Positions 16,014 to 24,144 of a DNA stretch of 64,000 bases are shown piece after piece. A program made the position numbers and the translations under genes. The stretch spans positions 42,010 through 106,009 of the forward strand of contig NZ_LGKG01000139.1 of the NCBI RefSeq assembly GCF_001294335.1. Direction: 5' to 3'. Source of the stretch: Streptomyces chattanoogensis (lineage in GTDB: Bacteria; Actinomycetota; Actinomycetes; Streptomycetales; Streptomycetaceae). The first letter of the stretch is position 1. Each line of letters starts with the position of its first letter. The notes below the pieces were generated by a model that was given only the letters and a program-made list of their open reading frames with translations, was not told the origin of the DNA and made no database searches.

Positions 16014-16202
16014 TTACCTACTGGCTGTGAGGGCGGCGTCCGCGGCGTTTTGCGTGAGGCTTGCCGGCATGGTGGCGCCCCACGCCTGACCGACGACGGC
16101 GATAGCGGAGTCGGCGACGCCTCCGCCGGACGCTTGGGCCGGGGTGGCGATGACCCCGAGGAGTGCGGCGGTTCCCAGGACGACAGCGGCGATGCGACGC
16201 AT
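16014..16202 (-). CDS. Small secreted protein (62 residues), unknown
   Basis: A textbook signal peptide (MRRIAAVVLGTAALLGVIA, then TPAQA as cleavage site) is followed by a mature part of only about 38 residues that starts SGGGVADSAIAVVGQAWG and ends LTASR. AAGGGG precedes the ATG. The mature peptide has no cysteine and no chaplin signature, so it is not a short chaplin. Own terminator downstream, no operon partner. Possibly a surface-active, signalling or antimicrobial peptide; this is a guess. Confidence 0.7.
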   Translation of the reverse strand: MRRIAAVVLGTAALLGVIATPAQASGGGVADSAIAVVGQAWGATMPASLTQNAADAALTASR

Positions 16203-16441
16203 GAACTACCCCTTGATGTAAGGCGGTTGGTATTTCATGCGATGACTTTCCCGGCCCTTGTGCCGACTACGCAAAGGGTCCTCCTTGTGGGTGGCGACGA
16301 AACGATTTACCGTCCACTCGCCGGAATGCGCTCGGGAAATTCCTGACGGGTGGGGGAAGCGGAGAACCGGTGCGGCGGGGAAAGGCCCCGCGTGACGCGC
16401 GCCACACTTTGGTCGCCGGTCGGCGCAGTATCCTTCCTGCC

Positions 16442-16516
16442 ATGCTCCTGCTCGTTCGACGCCGCCACGTGGATCTCCTCCGCGTCACGAGCATGTCCTG
16501 TCGACGCTCCGGCTGA
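16442..16516 (+). CDS. Cysteine-type regulatory leader peptide (24 residues)
   Basis: Encodes a 24-residue peptide with RRRHVDLLRVTSMSCRRSG. The pattern RRHxDLLRVxS..C is what I know from the putative leader peptides of actinobacterial sulfur and cysteine genes, where ribosome stalling at a late Cys codon is thought to control downstream expression. A TATCCT box (16429-16434) lies 7 nt before the ATG, so it is probably leaderless. The Cys codon is TGT, rare in this genome, at codon 20. The next gene, 147 nt on, is the 2OG-Fe oxygenase, its presumed target. Confidence 0.7.
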   Translation: MLLLVRRRHVDLLRVTSMSCRRSG

Positions 16517-16662
16517 CTCCGCTTCCCCCTGCCGGCCCTTTCCGCGCAGGCGGGTTTCTCTCTTCACCTCTGCCCGGCCTCGCGGCCCGCCCTACCCGGG
16601 TCTGCCGCGGCACGCTCGGTCATCACCGAGTACGGCCCGGCCCTCACCCCGCGGAAAACACC

Positions 16663-17682
16663 ATGTCGCAGCAGCTTCCCGTGATTGACCTGTCAGCCGC
16701 CTCCCGTGGTCCCGAGGAGCGTGCCCACCTGCACGCGCAGCTCCACACCGCCGCCCGGGACGTCGGCTTCTTCCAGCTCACCGGCCACGGGGTCACCCCG
16801 GCCCAGACCGATGCGCTCCTCGGCGCCATGCGTCGCTTCTTCGCGCTTCCGGAGGCGGACCGCCTCGCCGTGAGCAATCTCGAGTCCCCGCACTTCCGCG
16901 GCTACACCCGGATCGGTGACGAGCGCACCGGCGGCGGCCGTGACTGGCGCGACCAGCTCGACATAGGCGCCGAGCGCCCCGCCCGCACCCCCGGCCCGGG
17001 CGAGCCCGCCTACCTGTGGCTGGAGGGCCCCAACCAGTGGCCGGCCGCCCTGCCGGAGCTGCGTACCGCGGCCCTTGCCTGGGTGGACCGGCTCACCGAG
17101 GTGGGCAACCGGCTGCTGCACGAGCTGCTCGCCTCGATCGGCGCGCCCGCCGACTTCTACGACAACGTCTTCGCCACCGACCCGCACCTGCACCTGAAGC
17201 TGGTCCGCTACCCCGGCAGCGCCGCCGACGGCACCGGGCAGGGCGTCGGCGCCCACAAGGACTACGGCTTTCTCACTCTGCTGTTGCAGGACGAGGTCGG
17301 CGGGCTCCAAGTGCAGCGCACCGACGGGGAGTTCCACGACGTTCCGCCGCTGCCGGGGGCGTTCGTGGTCAACCTCGGGGAACTGCTTGAGGTGGCCACG
17401 AACGGCTACCTCAAGGCGACCAACCACCGTGTGGTCAGCCCGCCCGGGGCCGTGGAGCGGTACTCCGTGCCGTTCTTCTACAACCCGCGCCTGGATGCGC
17501 GTATCGCCCCGCTGCCGTTCCCGCACGCCCGGCACGCCCCCGGTGTCACCCAGGACCCGGCCAACCCTCTGTTCGCCGAATACGGGCTCAATGAGCTGAA
17601 GGGCTGGCTGCGTGCCCATCCGCAGGTCGCCCGCCGCCATCACACGGCCCTTCTCACCCAGGAGCTGAGCGCGGCCGAGTAG
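16663..17682 (+). CDS. Isopenicillin N synthase-like 2OG-Fe(II) oxygenase
   Basis: 339 residues. N-terminal non-haem dioxygenase part with VIDLSAASRG and DVGFFQLTGHGV. Iron ligands of the jelly-roll core are His198 and Asp200 (GAHKDYGFLTLL) and His255 (KATNHRVVSP); Arg266 and Ser268 (RYSVPFF) would bind 2-oxoglutarate. This is the IPNS-like family; it is not isopenicillin N synthase itself, since no beta-lactam genes surround it. The upstream cysteine leader peptide suggests control by cysteine supply and a sulfur-related substrate, which is inference. No strong ribosome binding site is visible. Confidence 0.9.
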   Translation: MSQQLPVIDLSAASRGPEERAHLHAQLHTAARDVGFFQLTGHGVTPAQTDALLGAMRRFFALPEADRLAVSNLESPHFRGYTRIGDERTGGGRDWRDQLDIGAERPARTPGPGEPAYLWLEGPNQWPAALPELRTAALAWVDRLTEVGNRLLHELLASIGAPADFYDNVFATDPHLHLKLVRYPGSAADGTGQGVGAHKDYGFLTLLLQDEVGGLQVQRTDGEFHDVPPLPGAFVVNLGELLEVATNGYLKATNHRVVSPPGAVERYSVPFFYNPRLDARIAPLPFPHARHAPGVTQDPANPLFAEYGLNELKGWLRAHPQVARRHHTALLTQELSAAE

Positions 17683-17729
17683 ACCGGACGGGTCCGGGCT
17701 CGACGCTGACCCGAGGCCAGTGCGGGCGG

Positions 17730-19193
17730 TCACTGGCGGCTGACGGTGCGGGTCACGCCGGCGAAGACCGTCGTGGCCAGAATCCACCCGGCGATGACAA
17801 GGGCGTAGGAAAGCGTCTGGTACCAGCCCTGCGGGGCGAACGCCCCTTCCTGGCCGAAGGAGATCACCGGCAGCAGCAGGTCGAGCGTGAAGAACACCGG
17901 GTTGAAGTCGGGGGCCTCGGACGCCTTGAGCGGGCGGGGGTGGTGCAGGCTGTAGGCGGCCGATCCGACGGCGAGCAGGGACGCCAGCCAGACACAGGCG
18001 AGCATGGGGCGGAAGCCGTAGCCGACCGTGATCTCTTGGAGGTGCCCCCACACACGGCCGTACCAGGGGAGGGTCCGGCGGTGCCTGCGGAGCTTGGCGA
18101 GCTGGACGACGCGGGCGGCGTGGTCGTCCCCGACGCGCAGGTAGGACGCGGTCAGCTGCTCGTAGCCATGGGGGAGATAGCCCTCGCGGTCCTTGTTCAG
18201 CATCGCCAGGCGGCGCTCTGCGGGCTCGTGCGGGGTGAGGGTGGTGTAGACGAGGCCGTTGAGGAGCACCTCGTCCGGAACCGCCTCCGGTTCCAGGAGC
18301 AGGGCGTCGACCTGGGCGCGGCGCAGGTTCAGCGTGCCTTCCATGGGCGGACTCTTGCGCAGCCAGAGTTCCCCGATGGTGCAGCTGCTTGCGCGCAGCG
18401 CCGCGTCGCCGGGGTTCGACAGGCGTGCGTACGACAGGTCGAGCCGCCCGCTGATGCGGGCGCCCCGCAGGCCGATCCAGCCTTGCGTGTGGATGCGCCG
18501 CATGTGGAAGTCGCCTCCCACGGCGAGAGTCTGCCCGTCGAGGGCGACGCTGCCCGGGTGGCTGAGCCGTGCATCGTCGAGGCTGGCCGACCCGCCGATC
18601 GAGGCGCCGCTGAGCCGCACCTCTCCGTGTGTGCGCAGTCCGGGCGCCCACAGATTGTCCCCGATGGCCGTATAGCCGAGCCGGAGGGCAGGCCCTACGG
18701 CGTCCGGCGGAGTGATCTCGCAGCCGTCCATGAACAGCGCCCCGGCGATCTGCGCCCCGTCCCACCGCACCGGCCCGAGGAACCGGCAGCCGGTCAGATG
18801 CACCATGCCGTCCACGCGTACGGTGGCGGCGGCCAGCCCCGGCAGTACGGAGCCGGTCAGGTCCAGCTGGCGCAGCCGGGAGGCGTACAGCAGGGGTACG
18901 TCCTCGAAGAAGCAGTCGCTCAGCCGGATGGCATGGTCGATCGTGCCGTGCTGCAGATCGAGGGCCCCGGTGATCCGCGCGCCCGCCAGTCTGAGGGCGG
19001 GTATCTCTCCGTCCTCCAGCGGGCTGTTGAGGAGCAGGGCCCGCAACACGGCGGCCCGGACGGTCCGTTCGGGTCCCCAGTCCGCCCCCTGCGCCGTGTC
19101 CTCGTCGTCCGCCGTACGGAGATCCACGGACGTGCCCCGGGGAAAGGCCTGCCACACCCGCAGCTCCGCAGGCATAAGATCGTTTATGTCCAC
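17730..19193 (-). CDS. Membrane-anchored beta-helix repeat protein
   Basis: 487 residues. Residues about 60-310 are built of 20-residue repeats of the type LxLxGAxIxGxLxL (LAGARITGALDLQHG, LSGASIGGSASLDDARL, LRGARISGRLDLSYARL), which predict a right-handed beta-helix like pentapeptide-repeat proteins. A basic helical stretch follows (AARVVQLAKLRRHRRTLPW). The C-terminus has about three hydrophobic segments (from LACVWLASLLAVGSAAYSL to ALVIAGWILATTVFAG). Often labelled membrane-associated oxidoreductase in Streptomyces, but no cofactor motif is visible, so I would not use that name. Confidence 0.75.
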   Translation of the reverse strand: MDINDLMPAELRVWQAFPRGTSVDLRTADDEDTAQGADWGPERTVRAAVLRALLLNSPLEDGEIPALRLAGARITGALDLQHGTIDHAIRLSDCFFEDVPLLYASRLRQLDLTGSVLPGLAAATVRVDGMVHLTGCRFLGPVRWDGAQIAGALFMDGCEITPPDAVGPALRLGYTAIGDNLWAPGLRTHGEVRLSGASIGGSASLDDARLSHPGSVALDGQTLAVGGDFHMRRIHTQGWIGLRGARISGRLDLSYARLSNPGDAALRASSCTIGELWLRKSPPMEGTLNLRRAQVDALLLEPEAVPDEVLLNGLVYTTLTPHEPAERRLAMLNKDREGYLPHGYEQLTASYLRVGDDHAARVVQLAKLRRHRRTLPWYGRVWGHLQEITVGYGFRPMLACVWLASLLAVGSAAYSLHHPRPLKASEAPDFNPVFFTLDLLLPVISFGQEGAFAPQGWYQTLSYALVIAGWILATTVFAGVTRTVSRQ

Positions 19194-19253
19194 CAGCCGG
19201 GACTCTGGCGCCGCGCCCGGACGCTGTCAACTTCCTGAGCTGCCCGGCCCGGC

Positions 19254-19646
19254 TCAGGCGGCGGTGTCCGGGGGAGTGAACACGCAGAACTCATTCCCCT
19301 CGGGGTCCCCCATCACATGCCAGTCGATCTCGTGGTCACGCTCACGGATCACGGTCGCCCCCAGGGCGACGAGCCGGTCCGGGTCTCCCCACACGTCGAG
19401 GTGCATGCGGTTCTTGACCGTCTTGTGCTCCGGCACCGGATTGACCCAGATCAACGGGCCGGCTCCGGCCGGATCGCTGATCGGGACCGGCCACTGCACC
19501 GGACGCTGACCCCCGTCTGCGGCCGGCCTGCGCACATAGCCGATCGCCGCACACCACCAGTCGGCCAGCGCCTGGTGATCGACAGCGTCCACCGCAAGGT
19601 CCTTGAAGCGGGCGGGTGCCTCGTCCTTGTCATGCATGCCGACCAT
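19254..19646 (-). CDS. VOC-superfamily (glyoxalase-like) protein
   Basis: 130 residues, one VOC unit of paired beta-alpha-beta-beta-beta motifs. Seen: DLAVDAVDHQALADWWCAAIG at the start, RMHLDVWGDPDRLVALGAT in the middle, and WHVMGDPEGNEFCVF at the end (His and Glu as possible metal ligands). This is the glyoxalase/bleomycin-resistance-like subgroup common in Streptomyces, often of unknown substrate. Two possible ATGs (19646 and 19637); neither has a strong ribosome binding site. Stands alone. Confidence 0.8.
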   Translation of the reverse strand: MVGMHDKDEAPARFKDLAVDAVDHQALADWWCAAIGYVRRPAADGGQRPVQWPVPISDPAGAGPLIWVNPVPEHKTVKNRMHLDVWGDPDRLVALGATVIRERDHEIDWHVMGDPEGNEFCVFTPPDTAA

Positions 19647-19879
19647 AGAAGCATGATCGACAAGGCCCTGCCAGGCGCTGCCAGGCCGTGCTCCGGCCCA
19701 CCGTCCTCCGCGTATCGGTGCGCCCCAGCCGCCTCCTCTGCATGCCGTGGGGCCACTGTGTATGACCTCGTCGGGGATCCGGCCTCTCGCCGTTTTGGTG
19801 AGGAGAGCGGCCTGGAAGGTGCCGGAGGGGCTGGGGCGCGCGACCGAATGCCTGCGGTGCTGCTGAGGCGCGATGGGAT

Positions 19880-20263
19880 CTACAGGTCGCCCTTGATGTA
19901 GGAGCGTGCTGCAGCCATGACGTCCTTGAAGCGGTCGGCGGCGATCGCCTGGAGGGGCGAATCGTCGTCGAGCTGTGGGTTCATGCCGATCATCCATGCG
20001 CGCGCCGTGTGGCAGTTCTCGGCGTGCTCGATGGTTTGGAAGACCTGGAAGGCGGCGCGCAGACGGAGTTCCGAATCGATGCGCGGGGTGTTGTGCGCGG
20101 TGCACCATTTGCCGACCTGCTTGGGGTCTTCGATGCCGGCGATGTGGGCCGTGAGCCGTTGGCTGAAGGTGTCCTGCAGGAACCGTGCGATCTCGGCAAT
20201 GGTCTGTCGTGCAGTCTCGCGGTGGGCGGCTTCTTCAGCGGTGATCTCTCGCTGGGTTTGCAT
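19880..20263 (-). CDS. Xre/MbcA/ParS-type antitoxin-like protein
   Basis: 127 residues from the ATG after GAGGAGACC. A helix-turn-helix region (LTAHIAGIEDPKQVGKWC) precedes RLRAAFQVFQTIEHAENC, then ARAWMIGMNPQLDDDSPLQA and RFKDVMAAARSYI. The last part fits the DUF2384/MbcA toxin-binding domain (W...NP.L....PL.A....R...V..AAR). In known systems such proteins neutralise RES-domain NAD-degrading toxins and repress their own operon. Here the RES gene lies 531 bp upstream on the same strand, so order and spacing are unusual. Assignment as antitoxin is a family-based inference. Confidence 0.75.
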   Translation of the reverse strand: MQTQREITAEEAAHRETARQTIAEIARFLQDTFSQRLTAHIAGIEDPKQVGKWCTAHNTPRIDSELRLRAAFQVFQTIEHAENCHTARAWMIGMNPQLDDDSPLQAIAADRFKDVMAAARSYIKGDL

Positions 20264-20387
20264 GGTCTCCTCGTTCCTCGTCGCTGGCGTCCCTGGGGGT
20301 GCGTGAGCGGAGGATGGGCGCGGGGCGCCGGTAAAGGCTGATAGGCGCTGCACAATTCCTGGCCGGCTTGTGTGCCCGGCCAGGTGG

Positions 20388-20570
20388 TCAGCCGCGGTGG
20401 GCGGTGTGGCGCCGTATGGGCGTGGCCGTGCGGTGGTTCGCTGCGGCGGAACGCATGGTGGCAGCCTGGAGGAGATGGGGAGGGTGGTGCGTCCGTGCGA
20501 GGGCACACGCTGCTCGGTCGGGGGGTGGCGGCTGGCCGGGAGGTAAGTGGATCAGTCTGTGTTCCAACAT
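20388..20570 (-). CDS. Candidate small Arg/His-rich protein
   Basis: 60 codons starting MLEHRLIHLPPGQPPPPD with an excellent ribosome binding site (CAGGAGAACCC before ATG). Composition (Pro, His, Arg) is not convincingly protein-like and I know no relative, so it may be chance. It lies between the RES and MbcA-like genes on the same strand and would make the gap between them less empty. Confidence 0.3.
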   Translation of the reverse strand: MLEHRLIHLPPGQPPPPDRAACALARTHHPPHLLQAATMRSAAANHRTATPIRRHTAHRG

Positions 20571-20794
20571 GGGTTCTCCTGTTTGGTGTTGAGGTAAGGC
20601 TACCCGTTTACACGCTGCCTACTCCACCGTTTTCCCCCTTCAAAACACCCTCAAAGTCCACCATCTACTGGAGAGTAGTGTTCTGAGCTGGGGTCTTGCC
20701 GTCTGCGCGGCCGGGGGAAGTCGTGGGAGTGAACTGAGTCATGACACGGCGAATGCGCCCCTTCGAGCGACGTTTACGCCCACCCGCAGCAGGC
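20571..20794. other. AT-richer intergenic segment between RES and antitoxin-like genes
   Basis: About 220 bp with clearly lower GC than the surroundings at 20600-20690. It contains a small dyad CTACT-GGAG-AGTAG (20665-20678) and GGTAAGGCTACC. A promoter for the antitoxin-like gene (minus strand) probably lies here. No convincing gene. Confidence 0.5.
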
Positions 20795-21484
20795 TCACCA
20801 CACGGTGAGCCCGTACTCCTTCGCGACCTCCTGCAGTTCCACCGACTCGGCGAGGACCGGCCTGCGCTCGGCTTCCTCGAGGTCGGTGCCGTTCAGGATC
20901 GCCCAGCACCTGCGTCCGCCGTACCCGGAGTGGTAGGTGATGCCCTGCGCCAGCATGTGGCCGGCCGCATTGCGCTGGGCAACGGTCCAGGCCGCGATCT
21001 GCCGGGCGATCCGCCGGTCACGGCCGTGGATGTGATCGTCCGTCAGCGGCCCGCTGAGGCCCCAGGCGGCGAGTTCGCTGTGGAGTTCCTTGGCGAGGAC
21101 CGCCCGCGTCGCCTCGCAGTCGACATCGAGGAAACGGGCTTCCTTGTGGGGGAGCAGCCGCACCAGGATGCGGTGTTCGCGCCAGCTGGAGGGGAGGTGG
21201 CCGGGTTTCATGAGGGCGGGGGCGGCCGATTCGTCGTCCAGGAGGGCCCGGATGACGGGCTGTACGCGGAAGGGCGCCAGGCCCTCCGCATAGCAGCCGG
21301 TGAGTTCGCTGCAGCAGTAGAGCATCCCGAAGTTGGGGAGGCTGAAGCGGCCGGCCGAGGAGCCCAGGCTGGTCTCGAGTTCGAGCCGGTTGTACTGCAG
21401 CGGGTCCTCTGCCCTGCCCAGTCGCCATACGCCGCGAGGCGGGGCGGCGATCAGGGTGACCGGCGGCTCGTCGTACGTGGTCAT
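20795..21484 (-). CDS. RES-domain protein (predicted NAD-degrading toxin)
   Basis: 229 residues. RES features: WRLGRAEDPLQYNRL near the N-terminus, GRFSLPNFGMLYCCSELTGC with the conserved Arg and Tyr, then YAEGL with the conserved Glu, and a late YHSGYGGRRCWAI with the Ser/Gly/Arg patch. RES proteins such as MbcT degrade NAD and are held by MbcA-type antitoxins; an MbcA-like gene follows downstream. RES domains also occur as effectors in larger conflict systems, and the WD40/caspase-NTPase genes lie just upstream on the same strand. Start is the ATG at 21484; the open frame runs further upstream but that part looks non-coding. Confidence 0.8.
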   Translation of the reverse strand: MTTYDEPPVTLIAAPPRGVWRLGRAEDPLQYNRLELETSLGSSAGRFSLPNFGMLYCCSELTGCYAEGLAPFRVQPVIRALLDDESAAPALMKPGHLPSSWREHRILVRLLPHKEARFLDVDCEATRAVLAKELHSELAAWGLSGPLTDDHIHGRDRRIARQIAAWTVAQRNAAGHMLAQGITYHSGYGGRRCWAILNGTDLEEAERRPVLAESVELQEVAKEYGLTVW

Positions 21485-21819
21485 CGATGAGGCCGCCTTC
21501 CTGCCGTGGGTGCCGGGGGAGCGAAGGGATGGTGTGGCGGGGGAGGGACGGCCGGTATCCGGGTTGTGGTGTGTGCCGGTAAGGCGGCAGGGGAGGGCTG
21601 GGCCGCTAAGGCTGCGTTCATGGGACCTCGCTGGGGATGTGCTGGCAGCTGGCGGAGTCGGACGGCTGTTGCCGGGCCGTGCAGGCCGTGTGCGCGGTGC
21701 GCGCCGGTGCCTGTGGCGGATCATTTTCCCGGAGGAGCCGCTGGCATGTGCCGATTTCGGCTTGAGGTCGGGGGCGCACACCGGGAGCGCTGCGGCGTAC
21801 GTGCGGCGCACGGCCGTCG
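21485..21819. other. Gap between WD40 and RES genes
   Basis: 335 bp. Open frames here have Arg/Pro/Ser-rich translations without recognisable features. I see no RNA gene, repeat or strong hairpin. A promoter for the RES gene is possible but none stands out. Confidence 0.4.
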
Positions 21820-24144
21820 TCAGGTCTGGTCCAGGTGGAGACGGAACACCCGGACTCCTGCTTCGCCGGTGGCCAGCAGGCAGGGGGAAGCCGGTGTGGT
21901 GCCCAGCGAGGGGTGGCGGGCGGCGAGGCTGGTGGTGGGCCGGCCGGTGATGATCTGCAGCAGGGGGCTTCCGGTGGCGGCGTCCCACAGGTGGATACGG
22001 CTGCGGCCGGCCGCGGCCAGGACGGTGCGCTGGGCGGGCGTACGAAGGCAGGTGAGGGCGGTGAGGGGGCCGTCGTCGGGGCTGAGGTGCAGGGGGTGTG
22101 CCGTGAGGCGGCCGGCGTCGAGGTTCCACAGGCGTACGGTGCCGTCCTGGCCGGCCGTGGCGATCGTGGGGGCGGTGCAGAGGCCGGCCGGGGCGGCGGC
22201 CAGGGCGTTGATGGTGTGCTGACCGCACCGGAGGGTGGTGCCGTGTTGTTGCCGGGTGCCGGGGTTCCACAGCCGGACGGTGCCGTCCGTTCCGGCTGAG
22301 GCGAGCAGGGGGCCGTCGGCGGTGTCGAGGGTGGTGAGGGCGCGGACGCTGAGGTTGTGGTCGGGGAAGACGGCCAGCTGTTCGTGTGTGTGCAGGTTCC
22401 ACAGCCGGACGGTGCCGTCCGTGCTGCCTGTGGCCAGCAGGGCCGTGGAACGGTGGGTGAGGGCGGCCATGACGGTGACGGGCAGGGCATGGCCCGTCAG
22501 GGCGGGGAGGGGCGCGGACGCGGCCGTGTCCATTCCCAGAGGGTGGAGGGTGATGCCCGCGTCGCTGCGGGCGGCGGCGAGCAGCAGGGTGTGTTCGACG
22601 CGCGCCCACGTCAGGGCGGTGGGTGTCTCGCCGTCGGCGATGGTGCGATGGCGGCCGGTGTGGATGTTCCACACGCGAACGCCTTCTTCGGATGCGACGG
22701 CGAGCAGCGGCTGGCGGGTGTGGGTGCAGGTGGCGGGCATGGCCGCGGCGTTGATACGGCGCCATACCGGGCGGGGCCGGCGGGGCGGGAGGCCGTGCAG
22801 GGGCCAGCTGCGGACGGTGTGATCGGCGCTGGTGGTGACGATGCGGGCCTGCCCGTCGGCGGTGAAGCCGGTCAGGGCGGTGACGGGGGCGGTGTGGCCC
22901 TGGAAGGCGTCGCCGAGGGGGCGTGCGCTGGCTGTGTGCCACAGGCGAACGGTGCCGTCGGTCCCTGCGGAGGCGAGGGCGGGACGGCCGTCGACGGTGG
23001 CGGTGGCCAGGACGGTCAGGGCGCCGGTGTGCAGCCTGGAGGCCTGCGCGACGGGAGTGCGGGGGGCGGTGGCGTCCCAGATGCTGAGGTCCCCGGACTC
23101 GTCGCATGTCGCGTAGCGGCCCGGCTGGGGCAGGGCGAGCATGCCGCGCAGCCGGCCGTCGCATTGCGCGGTGGCGGTGAGGGTCCGGCCGTCCCAGTGG
23201 CTGACGGTGCGGTGCTGGGCGATGACCAGGAGCATGCCGTCGGCGTCCGGCCGTTGCACACCGGCCAGGAGAGCCGGTGCGGACTGGAGCGTGGGGAGAT
23301 CGAGGTCGGTGAGGCGGTGGGTTTCGGTGTCGAGGGCGGTGAGGTGGCCGTCGCTGTGGGCGGCGAGCAGGACGGGCGGGTGGCCTGCCGGGGTGTAGCG
23401 GACCAGGGAGCTGACCCAGGTGTGCGGGCGGTGGTGGGCTTCGGTGACCAGGCGGCCGCGGGCGCCGTCGAGGATGCGGATGGTGCCGTCGGTGCTGCCG
23501 GCGGCGAGCAGGCCGTCGTGGAGGGGGAGCAGATGCTGGATGGCGCCGCCGTCGGTGTGCACGGGGGTGGCGGCGGGGGCGCCGTCGAGGCGCCAGAAGC
23601 GGACGGTTCCGTGCTCGTCGCCGCTGATGAGAACGGGGCGGCCGGGCGGCGCGGTGACGAGGGCGAGGGCTTCGATACGGGTGTCGGTGACGGCCCAGAT
23701 GCTGTCGGGCGGAGCGCAGTCGCTCCACAGGGGGCTGACGCGGGATCCCGCCAGGCGGGTGGCGTCGGGCAGTTGCGACGGCGGTGTGCGGCGGAAGGCG
23801 GCGGCGTGGTGGGCCAGATGCAGACTGGCGAGCCGGGAGGTGGCATCGGCGCCGTTGAGGAACGGTTCGAGGGCCGCCCAGGCATGAAGCCAGGACTGCT
23901 CGGTACGGGGAGTGTCCTGGCGGTGTAAGAGGCGCCGGACGGTGGCGCTGGACTCCCAGGGCAGGAGGGCGGGCGGGACGTGCGCGTCGTCGAGGACGTT
24001 GCCGTAGGCGGCGTGCTGGGCGAGGTGCCGGCTGAGATAGGGGTGGGGCGGGATGGTGGCGTCGTCGGTGACGAGCGCGGCCAGTGCGTCGGCGATCTGG
24101 CGGTGGATGTCTCCGTTGTGGGGACCCGGGTGCCGGCCGCTCAT
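21820..24144 (-). CDS. WD40-repeat protein with helical N-terminus
   Basis: 774 residues. Residues 1 to about 165 are helical and include RQIADALAALVTDD and LHAWAALEPFLNGADATSRL, a region seen at the C-terminal side of NACHT/STAND WD40 proteins. The rest is about twelve WD40 blades with DGTVRLW or close variants (GTDGTVRLWHT, STDGTVRLWNLH, GQDGTVRLWNL), giving two propellers. Its start overlaps the stop of the caspase-NTPase gene as ATGA, so the two products are made together; in other bacteria these parts are fused in one polypeptide. Likely the sensor or regulatory arm of that protein. Confidence 0.9.
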   Translation of the reverse strand: MSGRHPGPHNGDIHRQIADALAALVTDDATIPPHPYLSRHLAQHAAYGNVLDDAHVPPALLPWESSATVRRLLHRQDTPRTEQSWLHAWAALEPFLNGADATSRLASLHLAHHAAAFRRTPPSQLPDATRLAGSRVSPLWSDCAPPDSIWAVTDTRIEALALVTAPPGRPVLISGDEHGTVRFWRLDGAPAATPVHTDGGAIQHLLPLHDGLLAAGSTDGTIRILDGARGRLVTEAHHRPHTWVSSLVRYTPAGHPPVLLAAHSDGHLTALDTETHRLTDLDLPTLQSAPALLAGVQRPDADGMLLVIAQHRTVSHWDGRTLTATAQCDGRLRGMLALPQPGRYATCDESGDLSIWDATAPRTPVAQASRLHTGALTVLATATVDGRPALASAGTDGTVRLWHTASARPLGDAFQGHTAPVTALTGFTADGQARIVTTSADHTVRSWPLHGLPPRRPRPVWRRINAAAMPATCTHTRQPLLAVASEEGVRVWNIHTGRHRTIADGETPTALTWARVEHTLLLAAARSDAGITLHPLGMDTAASAPLPALTGHALPVTVMAALTHRSTALLATGSTDGTVRLWNLHTHEQLAVFPDHNLSVRALTTLDTADGPLLASAGTDGTVRLWNPGTRQQHGTTLRCGQHTINALAAAPAGLCTAPTIATAGQDGTVRLWNLDAGRLTAHPLHLSPDDGPLTALTCLRTPAQRTVLAAAGRSRIHLWDAATGSPLLQIITGRPTTSLAARHPSLGTTPASPCLLATGEAGVRVFRLHLDQT

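Noticed and set aside
16014..16202. Short chaplin
   Set aside because: The signal peptide and size fit, but the chaplin core (GN.....VP.N.CGN pattern with two cysteines) is absent.
16663..17682. True isopenicillin N synthase
   Set aside because: Family resemblance is clear, but no beta-lactam synthetase or acyltransferase genes surround it.
22357..23928. Long plus-strand open frame antisense to the WD40 gene
   Set aside because: Its translation is a Gly/Gly-Ala-rich mirror of the WD40 repeats on the other strand, with no domain. High GC makes such antisense frames common.
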